From Nocardia takedensis NBRC 100417 (GTDB taxonomy: Bacteria; Actinomycetota; Actinomycetes; Mycobacteriales; Mycobacteriaceae), in assembly GCF_000308695.1 (NCBI RefSeq), contig NZ_BAGG01000028.1:1-64000 (forward strand): a stretch of 64,000 bases of DNA, given 5' to 3'. Numbering within the stretch: the stretch's first letter is position 1; every line of letters starts with the position of its first letter. This document shows, piece after piece, positions 25,479 to 34,257 of this stretch. The notes beneath the pieces were generated by a model. The model ran no database searches. It saw only the letters and a program-made list of their open reading frames with translations, and was not told the origin of the DNA. A program made the position numbers and the translations under genes.

Positions 25479-26756
25479 GTGCGCCGAAGCAGCCGCGTGC
25501 TCGAATTGGTGACGGTCCTGCTCTCGGCCGTCATCGGCGGTCTCGCGCTCGTGACCCCCGCCTCGGTGGCTTGGTTGCGCGGCGGCACCGCGACGGTGCA
25601 GATCGAACTGCTCGCCACCAACATGCCCAGGGCCGCGGCGATCGGCTGCCTGGCCGCCGTGGTGGTGGCGGTCTTCGGCAGCACCGCCGAATCGCTGGTG
25701 GTGCCGTGGGCCAGCGCCCTGTGCGGCATGATCGTGCTGCTGCTCAACCACATGCTGGGGCGCAGTCTGTCCTCGATCGCCCCGCTGACCACGCTCAACT
25801 ACATCGATTCCCTCGCGGGGGGCGTCCTGCTGGGCGGGCTGGCCGCTGCCGCGGCGATCAAACTCGCCATGACGCTGGCCTTCATCCTCGGCGCGCTGAC
25901 GGCGGTGGTCATCGGCGAACTGAACACCCCCGGCGGCTTGGGCGAGGTGCACGGCGTCGCGCGTTGGCTCATCGTCGACTCGCCGCCGCTGTGGTTGATC
26001 TGCCCCGCCACCGTCCTGTTCGCCTGGTGCACCCTGCGCTACCGACTCGGGCGGCGGTATTCGGCGCTGACCGTGGAACTGCCGCTGCGCCCGATCATGG
26101 CGGCCGTCATCGGCATCAGCGTCCCCGTGCTCGGGTCGGAGTGGTTGGTCCGCAACGGCGTGGAGAACAGCGACCTCGCGCTGGTCACCGCCGCGACCGT
26201 GCTCGCGGCGCTCATCGCCGGACGCCTGCTGCCCGGCCGCGACGGCATGCTGCTGCAACTCGCGGTCGGCGTCGGCACGGTCGGCAGCGTCATCGTGCCG
26301 TTGCCGTTGCCGATGTGGTTCATCCCCTTCTCGATCACCCTCGACCTGGCCGGACTGCTCTACGGTCTGCGCCGGCCGTCGCCGGTGGCCGCCATGCTGG
26401 CCCTGCTCGGCTTGTCGCTGTTCGGCGTTCTGATCACCGGCCCCTTGCACAACACCTTGACGATCGCGCTGATCGGCACGGTCGTGCTGGGGTTCGTCAC
26501 CGGCTACGCCTTCAGCGCGGCCCTGCCCGGCAACAGTCCCAGCATCATGCTCGGCATCGCGATGCTGCTCGTCCCCGGCGTGGTGATCTCGATGCGCGGA
26601 CGCCTGTTCTACACCGACCCGTCGCTCGTGCTCAACGAGGTCAAACCGGCGCTCGTCGCGGTGGTCATCGCGGTGGGCTGCCTGCTCAACCTGCTGCTGT
26701 TGCGTCGCCGTCCGGTCGAGGAACCCGAGCCCGCCACCCCGCCCGCGGCGGTGTAG
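25479..26756 (+). CDS. Polytopic membrane protein of unknown function
   Basis: The 425-residue protein is almost entirely hydrophobic with about twelve membrane helices, short loops and a final RRRPVEEPEP tail in the cytoplasm. Notable loop motifs are NTPGGLGEVHGVARWLIV and GNSPSIMLGIAML. The size and helix count recall the mycobacterial integral membrane proteins Rv1510 and Rv3630, but this is from memory and weak. It carries no obvious transporter signature. The GTG at 25479 has AGG eight bases upstream. The GerW-like gene follows after 59 bases. Confidence 0.7.
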   Translation: MRRSSRVLELVTVLLSAVIGGLALVTPASVAWLRGGTATVQIELLATNMPRAAAIGCLAAVVVAVFGSTAESLVVPWASALCGMIVLLLNHMLGRSLSSIAPLTTLNYIDSLAGGVLLGGLAAAAAIKLAMTLAFILGALTAVVIGELNTPGGLGEVHGVARWLIVDSPPLWLICPATVLFAWCTLRYRLGRRYSALTVELPLRPIMAAVIGISVPVLGSEWLVRNGVENSDLALVTAATVLAALIAGRLLPGRDGMLLQLAVGVGTVGSVIVPLPLPMWFIPFSITLDLAGLLYGLRRPSPVAAMLALLGLSLFGVLITGPLHNTLTIALIGTVVLGFVTGYAFSAALPGNSPSIMLGIAMLLVPGVVISMRGRLFYTDPSLVLNEVKPALVAVVIAVGCLLNLLLLRRRPVEEPEPATPPAAV

Positions 26757-26815
26757 CGCGGCCGGTCGGCCGGTGTGCGAGTATCGAAGAGCTACTTCGA
26801 CTTCCGAGGGGACCC

Positions 26816-27130
26816 ATGGCACCGAACGAGCCCGCGCGGGTATTCGGCGAACCCTACGAGATCGCCGACGGCTCGACCGTCGTCACCGCAGCGCAGGTGC
26901 ACGGCGCCGGGACCGACGCCTACGCCGCGATACCGATGGGCGTCTTCGTGATCCGCGACGGCCAGGTCACCTGGCGTTCGGCCGACCCCACCTCGCGCGT
27001 GGCGCTGGCGGGCGTGCTGGTCGGACTGGTCGCGGCGACGATCGGGACGTTGACGCTGCTGCGCCGCCCGCCGTGGCCGGACCTCTCGGCCCGCGTGATG
27101 ACAGCGTGGTCGCGCGACCACCGCGGGTGA
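26816..27130 (+). CDS. GerW/YtfJ-like small membrane-anchored protein
   Basis: The 104-residue product has an N-terminal domain with DGSTVVTAAQV and MGVFVIRDGQVTWRSADP, the pattern of the GerW (YtfJ) family as found in actinomycetes, then one membrane helix (VALAGVLVGLVAATIGTL) and a basic tail. GAGGGG lies three to four bases before the ATG at 26816. Its TGA overlaps the GTG of the DUF72 gene by four bases (GTGA), implying translational coupling. The role of this family outside spore formers is unknown. Confidence 0.65.
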   Translation: MAPNEPARVFGEPYEIADGSTVVTAAQVHGAGTDAYAAIPMGVFVIRDGQVTWRSADPTSRVALAGVLVGLVAATIGTLTLLRRPPWPDLSARVMTAWSRDHRG

Positions 27131-27975
27131 GCGCCCCCCGACTGTTCGTGGGCTGCGCGCAGTGGCGTCACGCCGATTGGCAGGACGGGCAACTCGCGGC
27201 GAGCGAGGCGTTGCGCCACTACGCGAGCCACTGCACCGCGGTCGAGGGCAACACGACCTTCTACGCCACACCCACGGTGCGGACGGTCGCGGGCTGGGCC
27301 GAGCAGACCGACCCGGATTTCCGGTTCGCGATGAAACTGCCCAGGACGGTGACCCACGAGCGCCGCTTGGTGCGAGCGGACGCGGAACTGGGCGAGTTCT
27401 TCACCGCGCTGCGTCCGCTCGGCCCGCGCGTGCACGCCTGGTGGGTGCAGTTGCCGCCCACCTTCGGCCCCGCCGAGCTGGGCAGACTCGCCGGATTCCT
27501 GCGTGAGCTCCCCGCGGGTCCGCGCCGCGCGGTCGAGGTCCGGCACCCGGATTTCTTCACCGACGACCGCGCCGCCGCGCGGCTGGAACAGGTGCTGGAG
27601 CGCGCGGACGCCGAGTGGGTCGTCTTCGACACCACGGTGCTGTTCGAGGGCGCGGCCGCGAGTCCCGCCGAGGCCGAGGCGCGCGCCAAGAAGCCGCGCA
27701 TGCCCCGGCGCACCAGGGCGCTCACCGAATTCCCGATGGTGCGCTACCACGGTCGCGACGACGCGGACCGCACCGTCGCGGGCTGGCTTCCCTGGGTGGA
27801 GGTGGTGACGGGCTGGCTGCGCGAGGGCCGGTCGCCGACGGTGTTCGTGCACACCCCCGACAACGCGGGCGCGCTCGGGTTGGCCCGCCGCTTCCACGAC
27901 GCGGTCCGGCAGCGGGTCCCCGACCTGGTCCCGCTGCCCGAACCGATCGCGACCGAGCCGATGACGCTGTTCTGA
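27127..27975 (+). CDS. DUF72-family TIM-barrel protein
   Basis: The 282-residue protein opens with LFVGCAQWRHADW, then VEGNTTFYATPTVRTVAGWA, FRFAMKLPRTVTHERRL and VEVRHPDFF, which together define the DUF72 family, related to sugar isomerase/endonuclease IV barrels. No reaction is established for the family. The GTG at 27127 overlaps the stop of the GerW-like gene by four bases, so the two are co-translated. A short hairpin shared with the convergent acyl-CoA ligase gene follows the stop. Confidence 0.88.
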   Translation: MSAPRLFVGCAQWRHADWQDGQLAASEALRHYASHCTAVEGNTTFYATPTVRTVAGWAEQTDPDFRFAMKLPRTVTHERRLVRADAELGEFFTALRPLGPRVHAWWVQLPPTFGPAELGRLAGFLRELPAGPRRAVEVRHPDFFTDDRAAARLEQVLERADAEWVVFDTTVLFEGAAASPAEAEARAKKPRMPRRTRALTEFPMVRYHGRDDADRTVAGWLPWVEVVTGWLREGRSPTVFVHTPDNAGALGLARRFHDAVRQRVPDLVPLPEPIATEPMTLF

Positions 27976-27991
27976 GACCCGCGAGTCTCAG
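27972..27991. terminator. Short bidirectional hairpin at convergent ends
   Basis: CTGAGAC and GTCTCAG (seven-base perfect arms) flank a six-base loop. The arms overlap both stop codons of the convergent DUF72 and acyl-CoA ligase genes. The stem is short, so termination is probable but not certain. Confidence 0.5.
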
Positions 27992-29532
27992 TGCACCTGG
28001 CGGTCGGACTCGCCCCAGTACTGCTTGCGCAGTTCGCGCTTGAGGATCTTGCCCGCGCCCGAGACCGGCAGGGTTTCCACGACCTCGATCGTGCGCGGCG
28101 CCTTGTAGCCGGCGATGAGCGCCTTGCTGTGCTCGCGGATCTCCTCGGCGGTGACCGACGACCCCGGCACGCACACGATCACCGCGTGCACTCGCTCGCC
28201 CCACTCCTGGTCGGGCACGCCGATGACCGCGCAGGTCGCCACGGCCGGATGGGCGGACACCGCGTTCTCGACCTCGGCGGAGTACACGTTCTCCCCGCCG
28301 CTGACGATCATGTCCTTGATCCGGTCGACCACGTAGACGTAACCGTTCTCGTCCATGTAACCGCCGTCGCCGGTGTGCATCCAGCCGTCGCGGACCGCGG
28401 CGGCGGACTCCTCGGGCCGGTTCCAGTAGCCGAGCATGACGTGGTCGCCGCGCACCACGATCTCGCCGACCGTGCCGCGCGCGACCTCGTCGCCCGCGGG
28501 GTCGACGATGCGCACTTCGGCGTGCGGGGCCGAGCGGCCCGCCGAGCGCAGCAGTCCGTCGCGGTGGTCGTCGGGGCCGAGCAGGGTGGCGACCGGTGCG
28601 AGTTCGGTCATGCCGTAGGCCTGCACGAAGCCCGCGTTGGGGAACGCCTTCATGGCCTTCTCCAGCACCGTCTGCGCGATCGGGGACGCGCCGTAGACCA
28701 CGTGCTCCATGCTGGACAGGTCGTAGTTCGCGACCTCCGGGTGGTCGACGAGCATCTGGAGCATGACCGGCACCAGCAGGGTGTCGGTGACCCGGTGTTC
28801 GGCGATGGCCTTCATGGTCGCCACCGGATCGAAGGCGGGGATCGTCAACTGGGTGTTGCCCAGGGTGACCGAACAGATCCAGCCCGCGAGGTCGGCCAGG
28901 TGGAACATGGGCGCGGCATGCAGGTACTTGCCGTTGGGCCGGAACAGATGGCCGCTGGCGACCGCCCCGAGCGCGGAGGCGAACAGGTTGGCGTGGCTGA
29001 GCATGACGCCCTTGGGGAACCCGGTGGTGCCGCCGGTGTAGAACAGGCCGGCGACCTGGTCGCCGCCGCGGCGCGCGTCGGCGATCGGTGTGGCCTCGGC
29101 GATCAGCGTCTCGTAGGACAGCGCGCCCTCGGGGGTGGGCCCGTCGCCGCAGTGCACGACCGCGATCAGGCCGTCGTAGGCGGCGTGGATGGCGGGCAGC
29201 ATCGGCGCGAACGCGTCATCGATGAACAGGACGTTGGTCCCGGAGTCCTGGAAGCTGTAGATGATCTCGGCGGGGCTCCACCGGATGTTGACCGGGTTGA
29301 GCACGGCGTCGGCCCACGGGACGGCGAGCAGGTATTCGCTGTAGCGGTCGGAGTTGAGCGCGAGGATCGCGACCCGGTCGCCGCTGTTCACCCCGAGTGC
29401 GCGCAGTCCGCCCGCGAGTCGGGCCACCCGGTCGGCCGCCTGCCGGAAAGTGGTGCTCCTGGCGCCGCAGACGGTCATGACGCCGTCGGGGTTCTGTTGC
29501 AGCGCGCGGTGCAGGCCCTGGGTGAGATACAT
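27988..29532 (-). CDS. Acyl-CoA synthetase (fatty acid-CoA ligase)
   Basis: The 514-residue adenylate-forming enzyme has the P-loop YTGGTTGFPKG at 165-175, the A5-type YGMTELAP, the hinge region DRIKDMIVSGGENVYSAEVE and the C-terminal catalytic lysine in GAGKILK (Lys495). It should activate a carboxylic acid with ATP and load it on CoA. Chain length cannot be read. AAGGAA lies about ten bases before the ATG at 29532. It is divergent from a tandem TetR regulator and close to alcohol and aldehyde dehydrogenase genes, so it probably completes an alcohol-to-acyl-CoA route. Confidence 0.9.
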   Translation of the reverse strand: MYLTQGLHRALQQNPDGVMTVCGARSTTFRQAADRVARLAGGLRALGVNSGDRVAILALNSDRYSEYLLAVPWADAVLNPVNIRWSPAEIIYSFQDSGTNVLFIDDAFAPMLPAIHAAYDGLIAVVHCGDGPTPEGALSYETLIAEATPIADARRGGDQVAGLFYTGGTTGFPKGVMLSHANLFASALGAVASGHLFRPNGKYLHAAPMFHLADLAGWICSVTLGNTQLTIPAFDPVATMKAIAEHRVTDTLLVPVMLQMLVDHPEVANYDLSSMEHVVYGASPIAQTVLEKAMKAFPNAGFVQAYGMTELAPVATLLGPDDHRDGLLRSAGRSAPHAEVRIVDPAGDEVARGTVGEIVVRGDHVMLGYWNRPEESAAAVRDGWMHTGDGGYMDENGYVYVVDRIKDMIVSGGENVYSAEVENAVSAHPAVATCAVIGVPDQEWGERVHAVIVCVPGSSVTAEEIREHSKALIAGYKAPRTIEVVETLPVSGAGKILKRELRKQYWGESDRQVH

Positions 29533-29692
29533 CGGCGTGGTTCCTTCGTGTCGTGCCGTCGCGGCGGTCCGGCGGGAGCGGTGCGCGGGCCGTCCATGTG
29601 AATCGCCCGTAGTGTAACAGCGATCACGTCAGGTGGGTTTGTCCGTTTCTGCGATGTCATAGCCGCTGACTCTGATATTTAACCGCAGGTCA

Positions 29693-29758
29693 GAACTTCA
29701 ATAGACTACTCTATGGTAAGTCGTGCTTGGTGATGTGAACTTCGATTAGTTACTCTCG
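29693..29758. promoter_or_regulatory. Imperfect 22-base direct repeat in divergent promoter
   Basis: GAACTTC occurs at 29693 and 29737, each followed fourteen bases on by TACTCT, giving two related 22-base units 44 bases apart (15 of 22 positions equal by eye). The first unit includes the inverted repeat ATAGA-N4-TCTAT at 29701-29714. The region is AT-rich and lies between the ligase and tandem TetR genes, so it is a candidate operator for that regulator. Confidence 0.45.
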
Positions 29759-29793
29759 ACTGCCCGCGCACGGTTGTCGGAGAGGAATTCGCG

Positions 29794-30969
29794 ATGCTCG
29801 AGGAGGTGGAGCCGACCCGCGCCCCGGCGCGCGGCACCCGCCCGGCCAATCGCCGCGAACTGATCGTGCGCGCCGCCGCCGACCTGTTCTACCGCCGCGG
29901 CTACGCCACGGTCGGGATGGGCGAGGTGGCCGAGGCCGTCGCGATCGGCCCGTCGGCGCTCTACCGACACTTCCGCGGGAAACAGGATCTGCTCGTCACC
30001 GTCGTCGGCGAGGCCATCGAGGCCACCCGGCGGGTGCTGGCCGAAGCGGGCCCCGACGACGTCGCCCGGCGACTGGCGGCACTCACCCTCGAACACCGGC
30101 GGGTCGGAGTGCTGTGGCAACGCGAAGCCCGCCACCTCGACCCCGCCCCCTTGGCCGATCTGCGCGCGGCCACCAAGGGAATAGGGGCCCGCTTGGGCGA
30201 ATTGATCGGCCACCGCCGACCCGACCTCGGCGCGGACGAGACCGCGTTGCTGGCGTGGTGCGCGCTGGCCACCGCCAACAGCGTGTCCTTCCACAGCCTG
30301 GTCCTGCCCGAACCGGGTTTCACCGTCTCGCTGGCCGAGTTGGTCGCCGAGGTGATCGACGCGCCGATCGCGCTGCCCGCCCCCGCCGACGGCCCGCCGG
30401 CACCTCCCGCGCTGGTGACCCGCTCGCGTCGCGAGGCGATCCTGGCCGAGTCGACCCGGTTGTTCGCCCGCCGCGGTTTCACCGGGGTCAGCATGGACGA
30501 CATCGGCGCGGGCGTCGGCATGGCGGGGCCCAGCCTCTACAACCACTTCGCCGCCAAGACCGACATCCTGGCCGCGGTGATGTACCGGGGCGACGAATGG
30601 CTGTGGATGGATCTGAACCGCGTCTACGCGCACGCCGCCGACCCCCGCGACGGACTGCGCCGCCTGATCGACAGCTACATCCGGTTCGTCCTGGAGAACC
30701 CGGACCTGATCCAACTGCTCGTCTCCGAGACCGCGCACCTGCCCGAACCGGACCGGGTACGCGCGCGGTCCACCCAGCACAGCTACATCGCCGAATGGGT
30801 GCACTTGGCGGTGCTGGTGCACCCCGAATGGGACGAGGTGCGCGCCCGCGTGCGCGTACAGGCGGCGCAGACGACGTTCAACGACATCGCCCTGGTCCCG
30901 CATCTGCGCGGGCGGCGCGGCGTCGACGCGGCGCTGAAGGTGATCGGGGAGCGCCTGCTCGGGGTCTGA
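29794..30969 (+). CDS. Tandem TetR-family transcriptional regulator
   Basis: The 391-residue protein contains two complete TetR units in one chain. HTH 1 (about 18-65) includes FYRRGYATVGMGEVAEAVAI and ALYRHFRGKQDLL; HTH 2 (about 208-255) includes FARRGFTGVSMDDIGAGVGM and SLYNHFAAKTDIL. Each is followed by a ligand-binding helical region. A single chain thus mimics a TetR dimer. It is divergent from the acyl-CoA ligase gene, separated by 261 AT-rich bases with direct repeats, so repression of the ligase and itself is likely. The effector is probably an acyl-CoA or fatty acid, by analogy only. Confidence 0.88.
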   Translation: MLEEVEPTRAPARGTRPANRRELIVRAAADLFYRRGYATVGMGEVAEAVAIGPSALYRHFRGKQDLLVTVVGEAIEATRRVLAEAGPDDVARRLAALTLEHRRVGVLWQREARHLDPAPLADLRAATKGIGARLGELIGHRRPDLGADETALLAWCALATANSVSFHSLVLPEPGFTVSLAELVAEVIDAPIALPAPADGPPAPPALVTRSRREAILAESTRLFARRGFTGVSMDDIGAGVGMAGPSLYNHFAAKTDILAAVMYRGDEWLWMDLNRVYAHAADPRDGLRRLIDSYIRFVLENPDLIQLLVSETAHLPEPDRVRARSTQHSYIAEWVHLAVLVHPEWDEVRARVRVQAAQTTFNDIALVPHLRGRRGVDAALKVIGERLLGV

Positions 30970-30984
30970 CGCTCCTCGGCGGGC

Positions 30985-32475
30985 TCAGCCCTTGCCGTGC
31001 AGCAGGGTGGCCAACGTGGTCAGCGTCTTGTCGTTGGCCTCGGTGCGCCCGAAGGTGGTGAGGTTCATCAGGCCCGGCATCCGACGACTCGCCACCGCTT
31101 TGGCGTAGGTGAACTCGCGCAGGCCGTCCGGGCCGTGGATGCGCCCGAACCCGGATTCGCCGACCCCGCCGAAAGGCAGTGCCGGGATGCCCGCGAAGGA
31201 GATCACCGAATTCACCGAGGCCATGCCGGAGCGGATGCGCCGGGCCAGTTCCTTGCCGCGCTTCTTGGCGTAGATGGTCGCGCCGAGGCCGTAGCTGGAG
31301 TCGTTGGCCAGATCGACCGCCTCGTCCATCGAGGCCACCTTGGCGATGGTGACCGTCGGCCCGAAGGTCTCCTCGGTGTTGGCCAGCGAATCCGCCGGGA
31401 CATCCACCAGGACGGTGGGCTGGACGAACCGGTCGCCGACCGCGTCGAGTCCGCCGACCAGCGCGCGCCCGCCGCGGCGCAGCGCGTCGGCGATGTGGCG
31501 GCGGACCACCTCGGGTTGCGAGGGCATCGTCATCGGGCCGATCTTGGCCGCCGCGTCCGAGCCCGCCCGCAGCGGCCGCACCAGATCGGTGAGCTTGCCG
31601 ACGAATTCGTCGTAGACCTGTTCGTGGACGTAGATCCGTTCCACGCCCACGCAGGTCTGGCCCGCGTTGGACAGCGCGCCCCACACCGCGGCGTCGGCGG
31701 CCTTGGCCACGTCGGCGTCGGCGTCGACCAGCAGCGCGTCCTTGCCGCCGCCCTCGATCACGACCGGGGTGAGGGTGTCGGCGCAGGCGTGCATGATCTT
31801 GCGCGCGGTGCCGGGCGATCCGGTGAAGGCGATCTTGTCCACACCCGAGCGGCACAGCGCCTCGCCGGTCGCGCCGAACCCGGTGATCAGTTGCAGCACG
31901 GGCGCTTCCGGCACCACCTGGGCGAAGCTGTCGACCAGCCACTTGCCGACGCCGGGGGTGTATTCGCTGGGCTTGAACACCACCGCGTTGCCCGCCGCCA
32001 GCGCGTAGACGATCGAACCCAGCGGGGTGAACACCGGATAGTTCCACGGGCCGATCACGCCGATCACGCCCAGCGGTCGGTACTCCACCGAGGCCGAGTG
32101 GTCCGACATGACCAGTCCGGTCGATACACGCTTGCGGCCCAACACCTTGCGCGCGTTCTTCGCCGCCCAGGCGATGTGGTCCAGCACCAGCGCGATCTCG
32201 AGGGTGGCGTCGGAATGCGGTTTGCCGGTCTCGGCGTGCGAGACGTCGGCGAGTTGGTGGATGCGGCGGGTCAGCACGCCGCCCCAGGCGCGCAGGCGCT
32301 TGCCGCGTTCGGCGAAATCGAGTTCGCCCCACCAGGTCGCGGCCTCGCGGGCGCGCGCGACGGCCGCACCGACCTGTTCGGCGTCGTGGATGGGGTAGGT
32401 GCCCACGACGTCGCCGGTGGCGGGGTCCAGCGAATCGAAGGTGGCCACCGCGGTGGTCTCGGTGGTTGCGGTCAT
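30985..32475 (-). CDS. NAD(P)-dependent aldehyde dehydrogenase
   Basis: This 496-residue enzyme has the ALDH fold: PWNYPVFTPLGSIVYALAAGNAVVFKPSE (read in pieces) at the cofactor site, FTGSPGTARKIM, the general-base Glu241 in VVIEGGGKD and the nucleophile Cys275 in NAGQTCVG. It should oxidise an aldehyde to the acid. The gene lies 31 bases after the GMC alcohol dehydrogenase gene on the same strand, so the two form an operon converting an alcohol to an acid, which the nearby ligase could activate. The enzyme resembles long-chain or aryl aldehyde dehydrogenases such as Rv0147; substrate unproven. Confidence 0.92.
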   Translation of the reverse strand: MTATTETTAVATFDSLDPATGDVVGTYPIHDAEQVGAAVARAREAATWWGELDFAERGKRLRAWGGVLTRRIHQLADVSHAETGKPHSDATLEIALVLDHIAWAAKNARKVLGRKRVSTGLVMSDHSASVEYRPLGVIGVIGPWNYPVFTPLGSIVYALAAGNAVVFKPSEYTPGVGKWLVDSFAQVVPEAPVLQLITGFGATGEALCRSGVDKIAFTGSPGTARKIMHACADTLTPVVIEGGGKDALLVDADADVAKAADAAVWGALSNAGQTCVGVERIYVHEQVYDEFVGKLTDLVRPLRAGSDAAAKIGPMTMPSQPEVVRRHIADALRRGGRALVGGLDAVGDRFVQPTVLVDVPADSLANTEETFGPTVTIAKVASMDEAVDLANDSSYGLGATIYAKKRGKELARRIRSGMASVNSVISFAGIPALPFGGVGESGFGRIHGPDGLREFTYAKAVASRRMPGLMNLTTFGRTEANDKTLTTLATLLHGKG

Positions 32476-32506
32476 CTCGGTACTCCTCGGAGTCGGGGAC
32501 GGGGTC

Positions 32507-34099
32507 TCACGCCGGTCGGCCCAGGATCAGGTCGGCGGCCTTCTCCGCGATCATCACGGTGGGCGCGTTGGTGTTGCCGCGCACGATCTCCGGCATCACC
32601 GAGGCGTCCACGACGCGCAGTCCCTCGACGCCGTTGACCCGCAGCGTCGGATCGACCACGGCGTTGTCGTCGACGCCCATCGCGCAGGTGCCGACCGGAT
32701 GGAACAGGGTCTGCGCCCAGGCGCGCACGTGGTCGGCCAAATCGTCGTCGGTGACGCCGGCGAGGCGTTCGGGGATGTAGGGGCGGTCCAGGTAGCGGCC
32801 GAAGGCGGAGTCCGCGGTGATCTCCAAGGTGCGCCGCATCCCGGCGACGGTGGCGCGCATGTCCTGCGGGTCGGCGTAGTAGCCGGGGTCGATCTCCGGC
32901 TTCCACGACGGGTCGGCCGACCGCAGGCGCATCCGGCCGCGGCTGTGCACCTTGACCAGGGTGACGCCCGCGGTGAACATCGGCGCGAGGAATTCGCGCA
33001 TCCCGTTGTCGTAGAAGCCGGTGCCCGCGACGTGGATCTGGATGTCGGGCGCGGCCTGGTCCTCGTCGGAGGCGAAGAACGCGCCCGCCTCGCCGACATT
33101 GGAGGTCAGCGGGCCGCGGCCGGTGAGCTTCCACTGCATCAGCCGCGAGGGCCCGAGGTAGTCGTAGAGGTCGCTGGTGTCCTTGGTGTACCAGAGGATC
33201 GGCGTGACCGGATGGTCGTGCAGGTTCTCCCCGACGCCGGGCAGGTCCGCGACCACGTCGATGCCGAGTTCGCGCAGGTGCGCGGCCGGGCCGATGCCCG
33301 AGAGCATCAGCAACTGCGGGGAATTGAGCGCGCCGCCGGACAGGATCACCTCGCGCTCGGCGGTGACGGTGTGCTCGACGCCCTCGGACCGGTAGCGCAC
33401 GCCGCGCGCGCGGACACCGTCGAAGACGATCCCGCTCGCGTAGGCGTGCGTGCGCACGGTGAGATTGGGCCGGTGCAGCGCGGGGCGCAGGTAGCCGTCG
33501 GCGGTGGACCAGCGGCGGCCCTTCTTGCAGGTCACCTGATAGCGGCCCGCGCCCTCCTGGCTCGCGCCGTTGAAATCGTCGTTGGGCTTCAGCCCGTGTG
33601 CCACGGCCGCGCGCACCCAGGCGTCGCACAGCGGGTGGGTGTAGCGCCGATCCTCCACGTGCAGCGGTCCGTCGCTACCGTGCAGCGGACCACCGAAATG
33701 CGAATTGCCCTCGGCGCGGCGGAAATACGGCAGCACGTCGTCGTAACCCCAACCGGTCGCGCCGTATTCGTCGCGCCAGCCGTCGTAGTCGGCGCGGTTG
33801 CCGCGGATGTAGATCATCGCGTTCATCGACGAACAGCCGCCGAGTGCCTTCATCCGCGGCCAGAACGCCTTGCGGCCGTCCATGTGCTTCTGCTCGGTGG
33901 TCTCGTAGTTCCAGTCCCATTTGGTCTTGAACAGGCTCGAGAACGCGGCCGGGATGTGGATCTCGTCGGCGTCGTCCTGTCCGCCCGCCTCGAGCAGCAG
34001 GACCGAGACGCCCGCGTCGGCGCTGAGTCGGTCGGCCAGCACGCAGCCCGCGCTGCCCGCGCCGACGATGACGTAATCGAAGCTGTCCTGATCGGGCAC
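32507..34099 (-). CDS. GMC-family FAD alcohol dehydrogenase (choline dehydrogenase-like)
   Basis: The 530-residue flavoenzyme has the N-terminal FAD motif YVIVGAGSAGCVLADRL, the GMC signature 1 region MKALGGCSSMNAMIYIRGN, signature 2 ILSGGALNSPQLLMLSGIGP and the catalytic His region TLFHPVGTCAMG with the later Asn/His motif GNTNAPT. It oxidises an alcohol to an aldehyde with FAD, as in AlkJ or BetA. The ATG at 34099 is close to an inverted repeat in the divergent promoter shared with an AraC gene. It is the first gene of an operon with the aldehyde dehydrogenase. Confidence 0.92.
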   Translation of the reverse strand: MPDQDSFDYVIVGAGSAGCVLADRLSADAGVSVLLLEAGGQDDADEIHIPAAFSSLFKTKWDWNYETTEQKHMDGRKAFWPRMKALGGCSSMNAMIYIRGNRADYDGWRDEYGATGWGYDDVLPYFRRAEGNSHFGGPLHGSDGPLHVEDRRYTHPLCDAWVRAAVAHGLKPNDDFNGASQEGAGRYQVTCKKGRRWSTADGYLRPALHRPNLTVRTHAYASGIVFDGVRARGVRYRSEGVEHTVTAEREVILSGGALNSPQLLMLSGIGPAAHLRELGIDVVADLPGVGENLHDHPVTPILWYTKDTSDLYDYLGPSRLMQWKLTGRGPLTSNVGEAGAFFASDEDQAAPDIQIHVAGTGFYDNGMREFLAPMFTAGVTLVKVHSRGRMRLRSADPSWKPEIDPGYYADPQDMRATVAGMRRTLEITADSAFGRYLDRPYIPERLAGVTDDDLADHVRAWAQTLFHPVGTCAMGVDDNAVVDPTLRVNGVEGLRVVDASVMPEIVRGNTNAPTVMIAEKAADLILGRPA

Positions 34100-34123
34100 C
34101 CGCGTCTCCTCACCGAGAACTGG

Positions 34124-34139
34124 CGTGACCTACGTCACG
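34124..34139. promoter_or_regulatory. Inverted repeat in GMC/AraC divergent promoter
   Basis: CGTGAC and GTCACG flank the spacer CTAC. The site lies 25 bases before the GMC start and about 120 bases before the AraC start. It is a candidate binding site for a regulator of the alcohol oxidation operon. Confidence 0.45.
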
Positions 34140-34257
34140 TCTAGCTCCAATGTACGGCCGATCGATACCCCGAACCCAGGGTGCCGGCGGACAGAATTTT
34201 GATAGATTCGGCCACGGGGTCGCCCGGGATTCGCGCGCAGTTCACGGAGGTGGAGCA

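Noticed and set aside
25256..25512. Leader peptide gene starting at ATG 25256
   Set aside because: The frame is Arg/Pro/Cys-rich, overlaps the next gene in another frame and has its possible ribosome site too far upstream.
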